From Pyrrhosoma nymphula (Eukaryota > Arthropoda > Insecta > Odonata > Coenagrionidae): 64,000 nucleotides of DNA. Each line of letters begins with the position of its first letter. Positions within the stretch are counted from its first letter, which is position 1. The stretch covers positions 55,668,244 to 55,732,243 of the forward strand of contig OY754327.1 of NCBI GenBank assembly GCA_963573305.1, in the 5' to 3' direction. Under the pieces are notes generated by a model that was not told where the DNA came from, ran no database searches, and saw only the letters and a list, made by a program, of their open reading frames with translations. Of the stretch, positions 1 to 12,250 are shown in pieces. A program made the translations under genes and the position numbers.

Positions 1-374
1 CTGCTTGGTCCTGATTTTTTGGTGCATGCGGAATGTTTGGCAACACCCACTGGGGCAAATTTAGGATCCATATGTATATTCATGGTGATTAAAAGGGTCC
101 ATTTGATTCCATCCATCTGCTTCACTCGTGACTTCGACTTGCATGCGGTCGCTTGACGCAAGTCGCATGCATTGAAAGGGCCCTATAGACCGGGATTCGA
201 GAAACGATAACTTAAGAGAATTCAATATCATCTCAAGCATAAGGTTTCCATTGAATTATCCACTCATAACCCTGTTCCTGTTCCAATGAACTAACACGTG
301 CTGGTTGTGTTAAACATTATTGGGTTATCTGTCAATTTCTAATGATTGTATTTTTCACTCCAATTATCATTTAG

Positions 375-3300
375 GTTTGCTTTCATGACATCTTCGGAGG
401 CACAATGATAAATATTTTATGGAATGTTATATCTGGAGAAAGATATAACCACAATGACCCCAGCAACAAACAACTCACTACCAGCGTCAACAAATTTTTC
501 CAGGCTAATGAGCTCACCAATAGGCTGCTTATTTTATTTCCTGGATTGGCAAGACTGTTTCCGTCTTTAGCAAGAACAAAGGAACTGCGAGAAACTTGCG
601 AGCCCTTGTTCAAATTAGTTGAGGTACAGTATGACATATTGTTCCGTAATTTATTCCGTAACTTCCATTACTCCGTAAGATTTTTTATTCACCGGCATTG
701 GTTTCAGCAATTGTAATCAGCATTGGTAATGAGTAACATCAATTATATGATTTAGTCAGTGTCCTAGGCCACAAAGATAGTTAATTTCTTCACAAAAACT
801 GCCGCTTTTAGTAAAGCTCAAATTACGACTTTATGTGAATAATCAGCATCCGGACCCGGTGGCCGAGGGGTAAACCTGCTAATCTGAGTCCCGTCTGGGT
901 TGGTTTTTCCCTGCCCAGGGCATGGGTGCTTCTATAAAGTTCTGGTGGTTCGACGCCTGAGAGACCTTATGATAAGTCAGAAATGGCTTATCGGAATCGC
1001 AGGGACATACGGACCACCAGAATCTTTCGGGAAAGCAAAAAGATGTGGCAGCAGCCGTTTTCTGCATCTCCATGACAAAAACAATTTCAACGGACCTCGC
1101 TAAATACTTCACATCTGGAAGTGTAATAACATCGAGTCTAGTCCATTCATATTTTATAAGTGTATTTTCTTGCTATAATTTAATAAGTATTCTAGTATCA
1201 TATGATAAAATATTTCAACTATTTAGCAGGAACTTTTTTAAAAGAATCATTTTCTCAATTTACCATAGCCAAGAAAACGACGAATTCTAACCCATCCTAC
1301 TATTGGGCCTCAGAGAAACCACGGCCAATGAGCATAAATGAACTTTATTTTATTTATAAAACTGGCATTAGAAATAATTAAATTAAACTTCCTACTAATC
1401 ATTATTTACCTTTTATTTACAGAATATGATTTCAGAGCATAAAAATACCATTGACTATAATAAATTACGGGATTTTACCGATGTCTATTTGAACGAGATA
1501 GAAAATAAAAAAACACGCCAATCATCATTTACTGGTTGGTTGATATTGGGTTAAAGTTGAGCTTGCCTTAAAATTAAGAGAAAAAGTAATTGATCGATTC
1601 CCAATCGATTTTTTTTCAAGACAAGCAAATGAGGGAAGTCTGCGCAGAGGTGCTGATTGGAGGGGCTGACACAACTTTCGCGACTCTGACATATGCCATG
1701 CTATTCATGGTACTGTTTCCTGAAGTCCAAAAGAAAGTTCAAGAAGAGTTGGACCAGAACGTCGGTAAAGGAAGAATGCCGTCCCTAGCAGAAATACCAA
1801 GGTATGGCAAATACCTGGGGACTGCATGGATTATTTAATATTTCCCGAAAATTACTTATGGTGTCCAGAACAGCAAATCTGTGACAATGCATTAACGACT
1901 GACCGCCACATGCAAATAACCTTAAATCATTTTATCCTTTAGAATGAAAAACTCATTTTTATCCTACTCATTTTTATGCCCTAGGCTTCAACAACGATGA
2001 GATTACAAGATGTCTTTCATTTTCGAGTTGCTCAGTGGCTCACCAACAAATGACAAAGACAATGTGCCCATGAAGGTTGACAATAGCCCTGAGCAACTCG
2101 AAAACCAACATCAATGTCAGACTCTTATTCAAAGTAGCGTAATGACAGAAGCACTACTTCTCAAGATAGAAAGAAATATGCATATTTAATCATAACCATT
2201 GAAGTTATTCAGTTTTACGTGAACATTTTTCAGCAGTTTCATTACTTTAAGATGACGAATTTTCATAATATGCATCAAATCTTTTTACTTATCATTAAAA
2301 CTATTTAAATATGAAATAATTCACAATCTAATAAACCTTAGGCTCCCCTACACAGAAGCGACAATACAAGAGGTACTGCGACTCAGCTCGATTGCAGCCT
2401 TGTGTGTTCCTCATGCTCCCTTAACTTCTGAACATGCGGTGCATTTCCGGGGATACGCCATTCCAAAGGTAAGACGGGAAGGCCAAATACATTAAACCAG
2501 CCACTGCTAACTATTTCACAAGCCTTACCTTAACGAAGATATCGATTGGGATGGTAAATATCGCCAAATTGCACTAAACGCAGCGCTCTGCACACGGTGA
2601 GTCACGGCATCCTGCAGTTGCAATTCCCACACGCCAGGATGGATAGCGATAAAAAAGCGTATCCTACGCCTGGGACTCTAAAGAGGAGTGACAATGACTC
2701 ACAATAATTTGCTGAAACATTTATCAGTCCATTTCCCTATTATTCTACTAAATAAGTGTTTTTTTAATATAATCATTCGGCTAAGAAATCAAAGGGAAGG
2801 ATTGAACTATTTCTAAGAAAACTCTGGCTTTATTTAAGACTACCGGCAGCATGTTAGTCAGTTGATATTCATTGAGGAATGAAGTGTCTTGAACTGTAAA
2901 CATGAAAATTACCACATCATTCGCACGCAAAGTTCGAGCGAAATCTTTAATTATTTTAATAAAAAAAACTCTGACTCTTCTTTTAACACCTCAACGATAG
3001 TATGACCAATGTTTTGAGAGGGCACTGATAGACAATAATAAACTATGAAAGCATTTAAATGTCAATTCAAATATAGTACTGAAGAGATGAATGGCTTTAC
3101 GACTTTAATTAAATGGAATGGATAATGTAATGTTTTTATCCAATAGCGTAGTTTATATTTTCAACAAATAGGAAAAGTAAAAATCTTGATTGGTAGCTTA
3201 CCTTAAATCTAGTAAACTAAATTGACTAAAGCATTCAGGGGATCTGGGTTCGAACCCGACTCTAGGAGAATGATTTCTTTCATCGCGTATCGGGACAACA

Positions 3301-4782
3301 TTACGCCTATCAGGCTGTTTCCCAATAATAATAGGGCACAATTAATTAGCATATTGATGCATTCATTTAATATTATTAGAGGTGATCTCTATCTAACGAT
3401 AAAGATAGATTTAGATGGAAGCAGTAGTACCCATACTAATCTTTTATAGATTTAGGACCTAGTCTCCACACACTCTTTCATTCGTCAACTTTGCGTACGT
3501 CATACCTCTCTTCATCCTATTTATGAAGCCTAATCTTTCTTCCCCTTGTCTTCCTAGTAGTAGTATAAAGAAGTCAGCTTTTAGAAGAAACATTTAGTCT
3601 CGGCTAAGGCGATCAGGGTCACTGCCTAGAGCGTATTCAGTGTCGCCCCTGATCCCTTGTGAGCCGCGCAGTTCCCGGTGCATGTCACAATCCGTCACGG
3701 CGTGTCTGTCCACCTCCTACACTACTTATAATATATTAGTATCTCTGCTATCGCACATGAACAAGATCTATTTATGCATAACAAGGCAACATGTCTCACA
3801 GAAGGAGGTCCGGAGTTTGACTGAATCAATTATCTGTGATTGGACATATGTATTTAGTAACCTCCTACTTTTAGATCAATTTAATTGTTTTCTTTCCGAC
3901 ATTTTTGTTTTCCATTCGATTACTATTGATTAAATGTCAGTAATCAGTCCACCCGACCGCCGAGTCATCGCGAATGATAGCGGTATTCCTAAAACCAATA
4001 TATGGGGGTAAAACTGCATATTTGTAAAAATTAGAGAAGTTAAGGCTATTTGACCAATAACAGTAATTTTGCCTGGAGCTTCTTTTCCGTGAAGTGCCAT
4101 TTTGATGAAGTTTAAATGATTTTTAAGTATGTTATTGATAAAATAACCTCCGATCTTATTCTGCATATGTTTCACAGCTTTATTTTTTTATTGACAGGGA
4201 ACCAGAGTGCATTTTAACTTCTACGACTTACATCATGACTCTAGGTATTGGGATGAACCCTACGCAATGAAGCCAGAGAGGCATATAGACGAAAAAGGAT
4301 GTTTAATAAAGCATAAACAACTGTTTCCCTTTAGTGGAGGTAATAAAAATATCCTTTTACATTTTTGGACTAGTTCTGAATAGCAAATGAAATACAATTT
4401 CTTTATTTGATAATCTTCAAGTAAATCCATTTTTATCCAGAGTTAAAATTATGATGAAAAACAGAAGTCTTTCGGATAATGATAATGCTATAATAAAATA
4501 AAGGGAACGTGAAAACGATAGTTCACATTACATTCTTTAAATCATTAGCTGTATTTAAAACATGCCCGCTAAGTGAGAAAATATTTTACTCTGCTTCTAG
4601 GGATACGAACCTGTCCAGGAGAAGAGTTGGCACGAAACAGTGTATACCTGATTTTAGCATCTATACTTCAGAGATACAAATTAAGAATTCCGGATGGAAA
4701 ACCTAAGCCAACGATGGATCCTAAGCCAAGCGTTGTTCTGTGCCCTCAGAGATTTGAATTAAAAATACAATCGAGAGTTTAA
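375..4782 (+). CDS. Cytochrome P450, CYP2-clan-like, last six exons
   Basis: This is the C-terminal two thirds of a haem-thiolate monooxygenase, normally anchored in the ER. Exons: 375-623, 1423-1549, 1621-1801, 2342-2468, 4198-4339, 4601-4782. Each has AG/GT borders and the phases (0,1,2,0,1) match throughout, giving about 335 residues and a TAA stop with no disruption. Motifs in order: helix-I oxygen-binding GGADTT (exon 3), K-helix ExxR as EVLR (exon 4), PERF region as PERH (exon 5), and the haem loop PFSGGIRTCPGEE with its cysteine ligand (exon 6). The N-terminal 150-170 residues should lie left of the window, and 1-374 reads as intron. The first visible methionine at 405 is internal, not a start. 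Intron 1 (624-1422) and intron 4 (2469-4197) hold SINE-like pieces. The CYP2 clan is inferred from the style of GERY and RDFTDVYL; the family cannot be named. PERH in place of PERF is the only odd residue. Confidence 0.93.
846..1110 (+). repeat. tRNA-derived SINE-like insertion in P450 intron
   Basis: A GC-richer island in an AT-rich intron begins with an A-box-like GTGGCCGAGGGGTAA. About 35 bases later comes a decayed B-box-like GGGTTGGTTTTTCCC, then a unique body. This is the layout of a tRNA(Leu/Ser)-type SINE head. No acceptor stem closes, so it is not a tRNA gene. I see no clear tail or TSD. Confidence 0.4.
3215..3275 (+). repeat. B-box remnant of a tRNA-derived SINE
   Basis: GGGTTCGAACCCG (about 3246-3258) is a perfect tRNA B box, but no A box or foldable cloverleaf lies upstream. 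It sits in the long P450 intron 2469-4197. The rest of that intron is AT-rich and I see nothing else in it. Confidence 0.35.
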
Positions 4783-5311
4783 GGAAGTTACACATCAGAC
4801 TGACAGATCATATTTTCAATATCTGCAGAAAAATTTCATTTCAGAAACATTAAAATATTCGCTAATTTTGTTCAAGTAAATCGTGTGACATCAGGTTTCA
4901 TGCGTATAAAGTGTTAAAATGTTATATTAACATATGAGCACAACGACAAGAGGGTAATTTTGTGCCAACAGGCGATGAACCACATAAATCTTCATCACGT
5001 GCTAGTGAAATCACATGGACGCCAAGAAAGTCGTGAAAATTGGACAACGGCATCCGAATCCCTTTTCCAATCCATGCACGACTCTAAAACATGTTATTTG
5101 TGATTTTCACCAAATCATACCACAACAGTGAAATATAAATCTAAAGATGTTGCGTAGGCACTACGGTTTGTATATTGTATAACATACCATACTTACTGCC
5201 CCTTCGACTCTCAGCACCGTACTGTAACAAGTATATCAACGAAGAAGTGCGTACGAGATAAATCACTTAAAGTGTAACAACTAAAATAATGTAACTTGGA
5301 TATGACAGTCC

Positions 5312-5317
5312 AAATAA
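5312..5317 (+). terminator. Polyadenylation signal AATAAA of the P450 gene
   Basis: A canonical AATAAA lies about 530 bases after the P450 stop, in AT-rich sequence with no other coding potential. It is the first clear signal downstream, so a 3' UTR of about 4783-5335 is inferred. Confidence 0.5.
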
Positions 5318-5330
5318 ATGTTTCATTCTG

Positions 5331-5658
5331 AAATGCTTGTAAGTTTTAACCCTCATTTTTAACCTATTTAGTGTGAATATCATCTCCAATTCACTAATCC
5401 ATTATTGAGAAAAACAGTCCTCATTTTACCCCAGTGTCTGGCCCATTTTACCCCGCATGTGGGGCAAAATGGGTTTTCGCAGGATTTTAAAATTTTCCCA
5501 ATTGCATCTATATTAAAAGACTTATGCAAACTCTACTTTATCACCGTAATAAAGACAGTGAAAATGTTCTGTAGAGTTAAAGAAATTGTCATTTTACTAT
5601 TTTAGCTCAGAGAAATAAGGGAGTTTCCTTAAGGTCCTCATTTTGCCCCACTTTCCCC
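5331..5658. other. Intergenic, no recognisable gene
   Basis: AT-rich sequence after the P450. The only pattern is recurring CATTTTACCCC / CATTTTGCCCC around 5423-5655, including a short inverted pair near 5440-5470. Nothing coding is supported. Confidence 0.4.
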
Positions 5659-6128
5659 TATGGTGCAAATGTCATGAGTTTAGGTCAAATATTTTTTTTT
5701 CAACTTTTGTCGACGTTTCGGATTTTTATTCATACATCTTCAGGGCTATAAACAATGATGCATGATGTTAAATGTTAATGATTTCCCCAATTACTTAAAC
5801 CGTCATCGTACTTGAGTTTTTAAACGAATAAGTTGGAGATTTTTTGTTCTGTTACACGTTGAAACCGGAACAAATGCGGCAGGTGAAGACACACATCTGG
5901 AAAAGATGATTTCGGCGCGTAAGCGGTCGTTTGAAAAGTTCTCTTATTTAAGAAGGAAAACATTTTACAAAAAATATTTATCATCATTTAACATCAACAT
6001 CATTTAACATCAACATCATTTAACATCATGCAACATTGTTTATAGCCCTGAAGATGGATGAATAAAAATGTCGGCAAAAGTTAAAAAAAAAATATTATTT
6101 GACTTAAACTCATGACATTTGCACCATA
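5659..6128. repeat. Inverted repeat pair resembling Penelope-like terminal repeats
   Basis: Arms of about 120 bases at 5659-5780 and 6003-6128 are reverse complements. Both carry the segment CCCTGAAGATG...GAATAAAAAT followed by GTCG. In the left arm, read on the minus strand, it continues CGAAACGTCG. Together these look like the core of the hammerhead-type ribozyme reported in Penelope-like elements. No RT or GIY-YIG coding sequence lies between the arms, so this would be a solo or rearranged terminus. Confidence 0.55.
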
Positions 6129-6343
6129 TAGAAAAAGAGGTCGAGAATAAAAACAATTTGAATAAAAATAATAGTTTCTAGTTTCAAGGATGTGTCGACG
6201 ACTGATGGTCGTAGAGCAACATTTCCTACAAAAAAATTACATAATTATATGTTATGTATAAATCCATATCAATTTATGCATATGTAACGGGTCGGCATAA
6301 TGGGAGAGTCTGTTAAGCCCAGAATTAGTAATTATTTCATTCG

Positions 6344-6416
6344 CCTTGACCGGGATTCGAACCCGGATTCCTCGAATTCGCACCGAGTGTTTTAACCATT
6401 TAAGCTACCGAGGCGC
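6344..6416 (-). repeat. tRNA-like SINE head, minus strand
   Basis: On the minus strand the stretch reads like a tRNA: A box TAGCTTAAATGG, then B box GGGTTCGAATCCCGG. The 5' and 3' acceptor halves do not pair and no CCA-ready end is present. It is therefore read as the head of a tRNA-derived SINE. Confidence 0.55.
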
Positions 6417-6819
6417 CCTTCTCCCATGAGAATAATTTTTCCTCTGTGGAATATCGCACTTATGAGCACTTGCGGGTGACTCCGTAAAGGTAACTACCGT
6501 GGCTAGTCCCGGTATCCTCAAAATTATAATTATTAAATGTGAGATCAAAGCTTTTGTGATATTAATCCCAAATGAACTGTTGAAAATAAAAATAAATATT
6601 TTAGTGTTTTAACCAGTTAAGCTACCGAGGCGTCCTTCTCCCCTGTGAATAATTTTTCCTCTGTGGAATATCGCACTTATGTGCACTTGCGGGTGACTCC
6701 GTAAAGGTAACTACCGTGGCTAGTCCCGGTATCCTCAAAATTAGTAATTATTAAATGTGAGATTATAGCTTTTGTGATATTAATCCCAAATGAACTGTTG
6801 AAAATAAAAATAAATATTT
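6386..6819. repeat. Tandem duplication, two copies of a 217-bp unit
   Basis: The unit starting AGTGTTTTAACCA at 6386 recurs at 6603 with a few substitutions. It includes half of the tRNA-like head and about 180 bases of body. The second copy lacks the B box because the duplication boundary falls between A and B boxes. Confidence 0.8.
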
Positions 6820-7011
6820 TTTGTAATATGTTTTCCTTCTTAAATAAGAGAACTTTTCAAACGACCGCTTACGCGCCGAAATCATCTTTTCCAGATGTGT
6901 GTCTTCACCTGCCGCATTCGTTCCGGTTTCAACGCGTAACAGAACCAAAAATCTCCAACTTATTCGTTTTAAAAATCAAGTGTGATGACGGTTTTAGTAA
7001 TTGGGGAAATT

Positions 7012-7244
7012 AGACGTGAAATTGACGGATGGATTCTAGTAAGGCCGAGAGTCAATGTCGTAGTCATCCATGTGTATTTTGAGAAATCTAAGAACCGGGT
7101 TTCTTCGAAAAATTGTGGTATTAAAGATGGAAGATATGTTAGGAAAATATTTCCCTAACACTGATACAAAATACATATGCAAAAGTGATACATTGATGCA
7201 TAGCAAATAATAAAAGAAATTGTAGCAGTTTTTATGAATATTTT
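7012..7244. other. Short AT-rich spacer
   Basis: Between the second inverted-repeat arm and the first non-LTR tail I see no gene, repeat or signal that can be supported. Confidence 0.4.
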
Positions 7245-7275
7245 GGGTGCATCGACGGCAAGGGTCAATTAGCAC
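7245..7275 (-). mobile_element. Isolated 3'-terminal stem-loop of an I-group element
   Basis: The GGGTGC...TCGACGGC...GCAC motif that ends the other minus-strand I-group copies stands here alone, 35 bases from a second copy at 7311-7343. TAGTAG repeats lie between. It is either an extremely 5'-truncated insertion or a tail duplication. Confidence 0.5.
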
Positions 7276-7310
7276 TACAGAAGAGTAGTAGTAGTAGGTT
7301 TAAGGTTGTA

Positions 7311-8266
7311 GGCTGCGTCGACGGCTAGGTCAATTTGCACCACTACACAATCTTAGTAGTAAAAGTAATAAATATTAGTCACATGCACTTATGTCACTTA
7401 TTTAAAAAATATATAATGTGATTTTAAAAAAAATAAAAACATTTTTTTGAATAGTCCTGTCTCTTTCAGAAATAAAATGACTCGGCTTAAAACATTAGGG
7501 TCGTCTCCTAGGACGGATTTTAGGTCTCCCCCTAAATTTCGCCACCTTCGCGCGTCACGGTATTTGCCACACTCCTTCAGGATGTGCCGAATGTTGAGAG
7601 GACAGTCGCAATTATCACACTGCGGTCGTACTTTCTCTTCCGTAAAGAGAAATGCGTGAGTTAAAGGGCAGTGCCCTATCCTCAAACGTGTGATGACGAC
7701 TTCCTCTCTTCGGATGCTCCTGACGGAAGAGGGCCACACTGACGTAACCGGCTTGATGTCACGAAGTTTATTATCTTGTGTAGTACGCCAAGACTCCTTC
7801 CACTGCCCTAGGATTATTTGTCTCAGGGAAGATTTTAGGTCCTCATGAGGTACCAGCGTCGACTTAGTCTCGGTCTCGTTCAGAGCCTCTTTGGCCAAAG
7901 CGTCCGCCTTTTCATTTCCGGCTATTCCCGCATGCCCCGGGACCCAAAGGAACCAAACACGTACTCCCTTTCTGCTGAGAGACAGCAGGGAAGAATGATG
8001 TCCTGAATGATCGGGTGCATGGGCGAAAAGCCGGAGATTGATTGTATTGAGCTGAGGGAGTCGGTGCATATAACGAAGGAGTGACCTTCGTCACATAGGT
8101 TTTCAAGTGCCATCTTCATGGCAAAAAATTCCGCTGTGTATACACTACACAGCGGATTTAATTTTTCTTTGACTGCTCCTTGGTTAGGCGAGAACGCTGC
8201 GCAGGCACAGGCCAACTCTGACTTAGATCCGTCTGTGTACACTGGCACAAAATCGGAGTGATTCCC
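7311..8266 (-). mobile_element. I-group non-LTR element NLR-1, 3' part
   Basis: This is the 3' portion of a minus-strand non-LTR retrotransposon: terminal stem-loop 7311-7343, 3' UTR, then the C-terminal end of ORF2. It is cut at 8266 by the full-length element NLR-2. The coding sequence resumes at 14008, with the 12-base TTGAAACATTAA on both sides (8267-8278 and 14008-14019). Confidence 0.85.
7398..8266 (-). pseudogene. RNase H and C-terminal zinc motif of NLR-1 ORF2
   Basis: The order read is RNase H start YTDGSKSE (about 8220-8250), AEFFAMKMAL, CTDSLSS, the WVPGHAGIAGNEKAD block, then a C-terminal CX2C-H-C motif (CDNCDCPLNIRHILKEC). One frameshift near 7990 separates the first RNase H half (7922-8335 frame) from the second (7398-8069 frame). 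All four acidic RNase H positions can be found, but the protein is broken. Confidence 0.85.
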
Positions 8267-8278
8267 TTGAAACATTAA
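8267..8278. repeat. 12-bp target-site duplication of NLR-2 (partner 14008-14019)
   Basis: TTGAAACATTAA is identical at both borders of 8279-14007. Removing the insert and one copy rejoins the interrupted ORF2 of NLR-1 in frame: ...QFLMFQ then GNHSDFVPVYTD. That confirms both borders. Confidence 0.93.
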
Positions 8279-8479
8279 GTTAGTTAGAGTTAGGTTTTTG
8301 TAGGGTGCCTCGACGACGAAGGTCATTTGCACCACAATAAAATATCATAACTTCGTCAAATTTGTATTAAAATAATAAATAAATATAAACAACATAACAC
8401 GTTAAAATGGGCAAAATTAAAATATAACACCAAACATTGGTTCATCACATATATTTTAAAAGCCCAGTCTCTTTTAAAA

Positions 8480-11400
8480 ACAAAATTACCCGGCTGACAC
8501 AATCAGGGTCGTCGCCTAGGACTTGTCCCTAGTCCCCCCTGATGTTTAGCCGGTCGCGCACAGCACGGTATCTATCACACACTGTCAGGAAATGCCTCAC
8601 AGTAATGGGAGAGTCGCAATCCTCACAATGTGGTGGAAACGTCTCTTCTGTGAAGAGGTAAGAGTGGGTGAGGGCACAGTGCCCTATCCTCAACCGTGAG
8701 ATCGCGACTTCTTCCCTGCGAGTCCCCCCCGATAGATGTGGGCCACACTGATGTCACCGGCTTAATGGCGCGTAACTTATTTCCCACCAGGGATCGCCAG
8801 GTTTCTTTCCACTGTTTTAAGGCTACGTTTCTCAACGTAGCCTTCAAGTCATCATGGGGTACCAACGCAGATACAATATTCGCGTCCTGGAGAGACTTCT
8901 TTGCTGCCAGGTCTGCTCTCTCATTGCCGGCTATTCCCATGTGTCCGGGGACCCACACAAACACGATTCTCACGTTCCTCTTGCTAAGTAATAGCAACGC
9001 GTGATGGATGTCTTGCACAAGAGGGTGGGACGGAGAAAAGCCGGAAATGGTCTGCAGAGCGCACATTGAGTCGCTACAGACCATGAAGGACGCATTCCTG
9101 CATTTTATTCCACCTAGAGCCATCTTTATGGCGAAAAGTTCCGCTGTGTATACACTACACAGCGTACTTAGCTTCGCACCGATGGCTCCATGGTGGGACG
9201 AGAAGACCGCACTTGCACAAGCACCCTCCGACTTCGATCCGTCCGTGTAAACGGGGATAAAGTCGGAGTGGCGGTGGAGGATCTCACTGAATCTGCGCTG
9301 ATACACCGTAGCAGTGGTTGACGACTTCTGGCGATCGTGCAGGTCAAACCTGACCTGAGGTAGTGGTACCCGCCAAGGTGGGTCGGCCGAGGTCCCAACA
9401 GGGTACACTTCCAGAAGTGTCAAATCACTACCTTCCATAAAATCATTAAAAGTAATGCTTAAGGGTCTAGTTGCCCGAGTCCGCCTGTTATAAATATTTA
9501 AAAAACGGGGATTAAAAATTACATTAAAACTAGGATGCGCTCTCATCGATAAAATCTTTGCAACATAGTTGCACATAAGGATGTTTCGGCGAGTACTCAA
9601 CGGGGGCTCGCCGGCCTCTGAGTATAGACTCAGGATTGGAGATGTCCTGAAGGCACCAGTTGCCAAACGGAGCCCCGCGTTGTGAACCGTATTCAACGGT
9701 TTCAAATAACTCTCGCGCGCAGAAGAGTAAACAAAACATCCATAATCTAATTTTGAGCGCACCAGTGCTCTGTACAATAAAAGCATAGTGGAGCGATCGG
9801 CTCCCCACGAATGATTAGATAAAAAGCGTAAAATGTTTAAAACTTTCAAACACCTATTCTTTAAAATCATAATTTGTTCACGCCAATTCAGGCGACGGTC
9901 AAAAATTAAACCTAAAAACCGGATCGACTCTGTGTAAGGAAGAATCCTACCACACAGACGAAGATCCGGTGGGGGTTCGTACACACGCTTGCGGTGGAAA
10001 TGGAGGCATTTCGTTTTTTCCGCAGAAAAACGAAAGCCACTTCTCTTTGACCATTCGCTGAGTCTATTAAGAGTCAGCTGAATGACTCGTGCAGCACTGG
10101 CTAGTTTTGACGACCCGCAGAAAATGGCCAGGTCGTCTACAAACAGCGATCCCATCACTGGTGCTCCTAAACATTCCGTGACGTCATTAATCGCAATAGC
10201 GAAGAGCGTCACGCTCAGTACAGAGCCTTGTGGTACCCCGTTTTCCTGAACATGAAATTGGGATAAGTGATTGCCTATCCTCACTCTAAATACCCGATTA
10301 GTTAAAAAGTTTTGTATAAAAATGGGTAAATTTCCCCTAAAACCCCACTGGTGCAACTTTTTTAGTACCTTCTGGCGCCAGACTCGGTCATATGCCTTCT
10401 CCAGGTCGAAGAATACGGCAATGACATGCTGGCGCAGAAGGAAGGCCTCCTGGATGAAGTTTTCGGCTCTGACAAGGTGATCGATTGTCGATCTATCTCG
10501 CCGAAACCCACATTTGACACTTGAAAGAAGGTTCCGTCGCTCCAACCACCAAACGAGCCGGCGCGCCGCGGCGGTTCACCATTCTTTCCATTACCTTGCA
10601 CAGGCAACTAGTCAAGGAGATGGGTCTATAATTATTGGAGTCAGCCCTGTCCTTTCCTGGTTTAGGAATTGGGACCACTACAGATTCCCGCCAGGAGGTA
10701 GGAAAGCTACCCTCAGCCCACACCTGGTTGAGGGTGCGGAGGCAATCCAACAACGCTGTCTCCGGAAGATTCCGTAGAAATGCGTTGTGGACGCCATCCA
10801 TTCCTGGCGAGGTGTCCTTAGAATCTGCAATGGCGGACTTCAATTCCCATAGCGAGAATGGATCATTATATTCGGCAGATTCTCGGCGCTCGGCGAAGTT
10901 CAATAAGACAGATTCTGAGCGTTCCTTGATGGTCAAGAACGCTGCAGAATAATTGGCGTCACTGCTGATCTTTCAAAGTGACTGCCCGAAGACTTCGCTT
11001 ATCTCCTGGGGTGTACGAAGCACCCTGCCGTTGTCTTCGATGTAAGAGACGCCGTGTACTACCCGTGAACCAGAAATGCTCCTTACCTTGTTCCAAACCT
11101 GTGCAAGAGGTGTCCTGTTATTAATGGATGAGATGTAATTTATCCAGGAGGCCTTCTTAGCCTCCTTCACCACACGTCGAGCTCTCGCTCGGATGCGACG
11201 GAAGGAGGAAAGATTGGTGGCCGTGGGGAATTTACTAAAAATGCGTAAGGCACGTTTACGCTCCTTAATGGCCTTGGCGCACTCTTCATTCCACCAAGGT
11301 ACCGCTGGTCGACGGATGCCGCTGCTCTTTGATAATGGGACGCTGCATTTGGCTGCTTCCACTATGCTTGCGGTAAGCAGCTCAACGTTACACGTCCCGG

Positions 11401-12150
11401 CGCGTTGGTCACTGTACTCAAAATTAAAGGAATCTTTATAAACAGACCAGTCGGCTTTCCGCACAATCCAGTTGTCTGATGGAATAAAATCTGGGTTAAA
11501 ATTCAGTTCAGATTTGATTAAAATAGGGAAGTGGTCGCTTCCACAGAGATCTGCATGGACGGACATGTTGATTTTGGTGTAAAGACTGCTCGTACAAAGA
11601 CATAAATCAATGGAGGAATACTCCCCGTTAAAAGAATTAAAACGGGTTTTTTCTCCATTATTTAGTAAAAAAGGTTAAAATCGTTAAAAAAAGCTGGCTA
11701 AAACTCGTCCTCTCCTGTTGCTATGGGCCGTAGAACTTCCCCACAGGGGGTCATGGGCGTTAAAATCGCCCAATAAAATAAATGGCCTTGGCAACTGATG
11801 GACAAGAGCATCTAGATTCTCAAGGCTCACAGGGGCACCTTCTGGCAGGTAAACGTTGCATAACGTTAATTTCTCACGCGCATGCACGGTCACGGCCACT
11901 GCCTGAAACGGGGTGGTCAACTGCACTCGAGAAGTGTAAAGGGCTTCTCGAACAGCAATAGCCACCCCGCCCTGGGCTCGTTGGCCGCTAATGTCGTCGA
12001 ACCTATACACCGTATATCCTTTTAAAATGCCCTTGTCGGTAACTTTAAAATGTGTCTCTTGCAGACAAATGCAAGAAGGGTTAAAATCATTAATTAAAAT
12101 GGCCAGCTCCTCCTTATGCCGATAAAAACCATTACAATTCCATTGTAATA
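8480..12150 (-). pseudogene. ORF2 polyprotein of NLR-2 (EN-RT-RNase H), several frameshifts
   Basis: The endonuclease N-terminus (about 12150-11684) reads QWNCNGF-like, then GDFNAHDPLWG. The C-terminal EN block is at 11566-10973 (CGSDHFPI). RT: FFDLEKAYDRVW, GVPQGSVLS, catalytic FVDD (10545-9300). RNase H: VYTDGSKSE, AELFAIKMAL, CSDSM, NERADLAAK (to 8720). A run of C near 8727 shifts frame before the C-terminal zinc motif at about 8640-8500. Other frameshifts lie near 11640, 10960 and 10520. Catalytic residues remain recognisable, but no single protein can be made. The intact stretch is 640 codons (8623-10545). Confidence 0.9.
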
Positions 12151-12250
12151 TAAAAATAATTATAAATATTTAAAATAAGATAAAAGTATAGATTAAGTAA
12201 AATAAAAATAGTTAAAAATCAGAGCAGCCAATGTCCACCACAGAAAGCAA

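Larger units (their letters stand above)
5783..7011. repeat. Second long inverted repeat, about 195-bp arms
   Basis: Arms 5783-5980 and 6821-7011 are near-perfect reverse complements; shared landmarks are the GGCGCGTAAGCGGTCG block and TTCTCTTATTTAAGAAGG. The first arm directly abuts the 5659-5780 arm of the Penelope-like pair, so two inverted repeats interlock. The interval contains a tRNA-like head and a tandem duplication. Short open frames in the arms are not credible proteins. Confidence 0.7.

Noticed and set aside
6344..6416. tRNA gene on the minus strand
   Set aside because: A and B boxes are good but the acceptor stem halves do not pair, and half of the unit is tandemly duplicated; a SINE head fits better.
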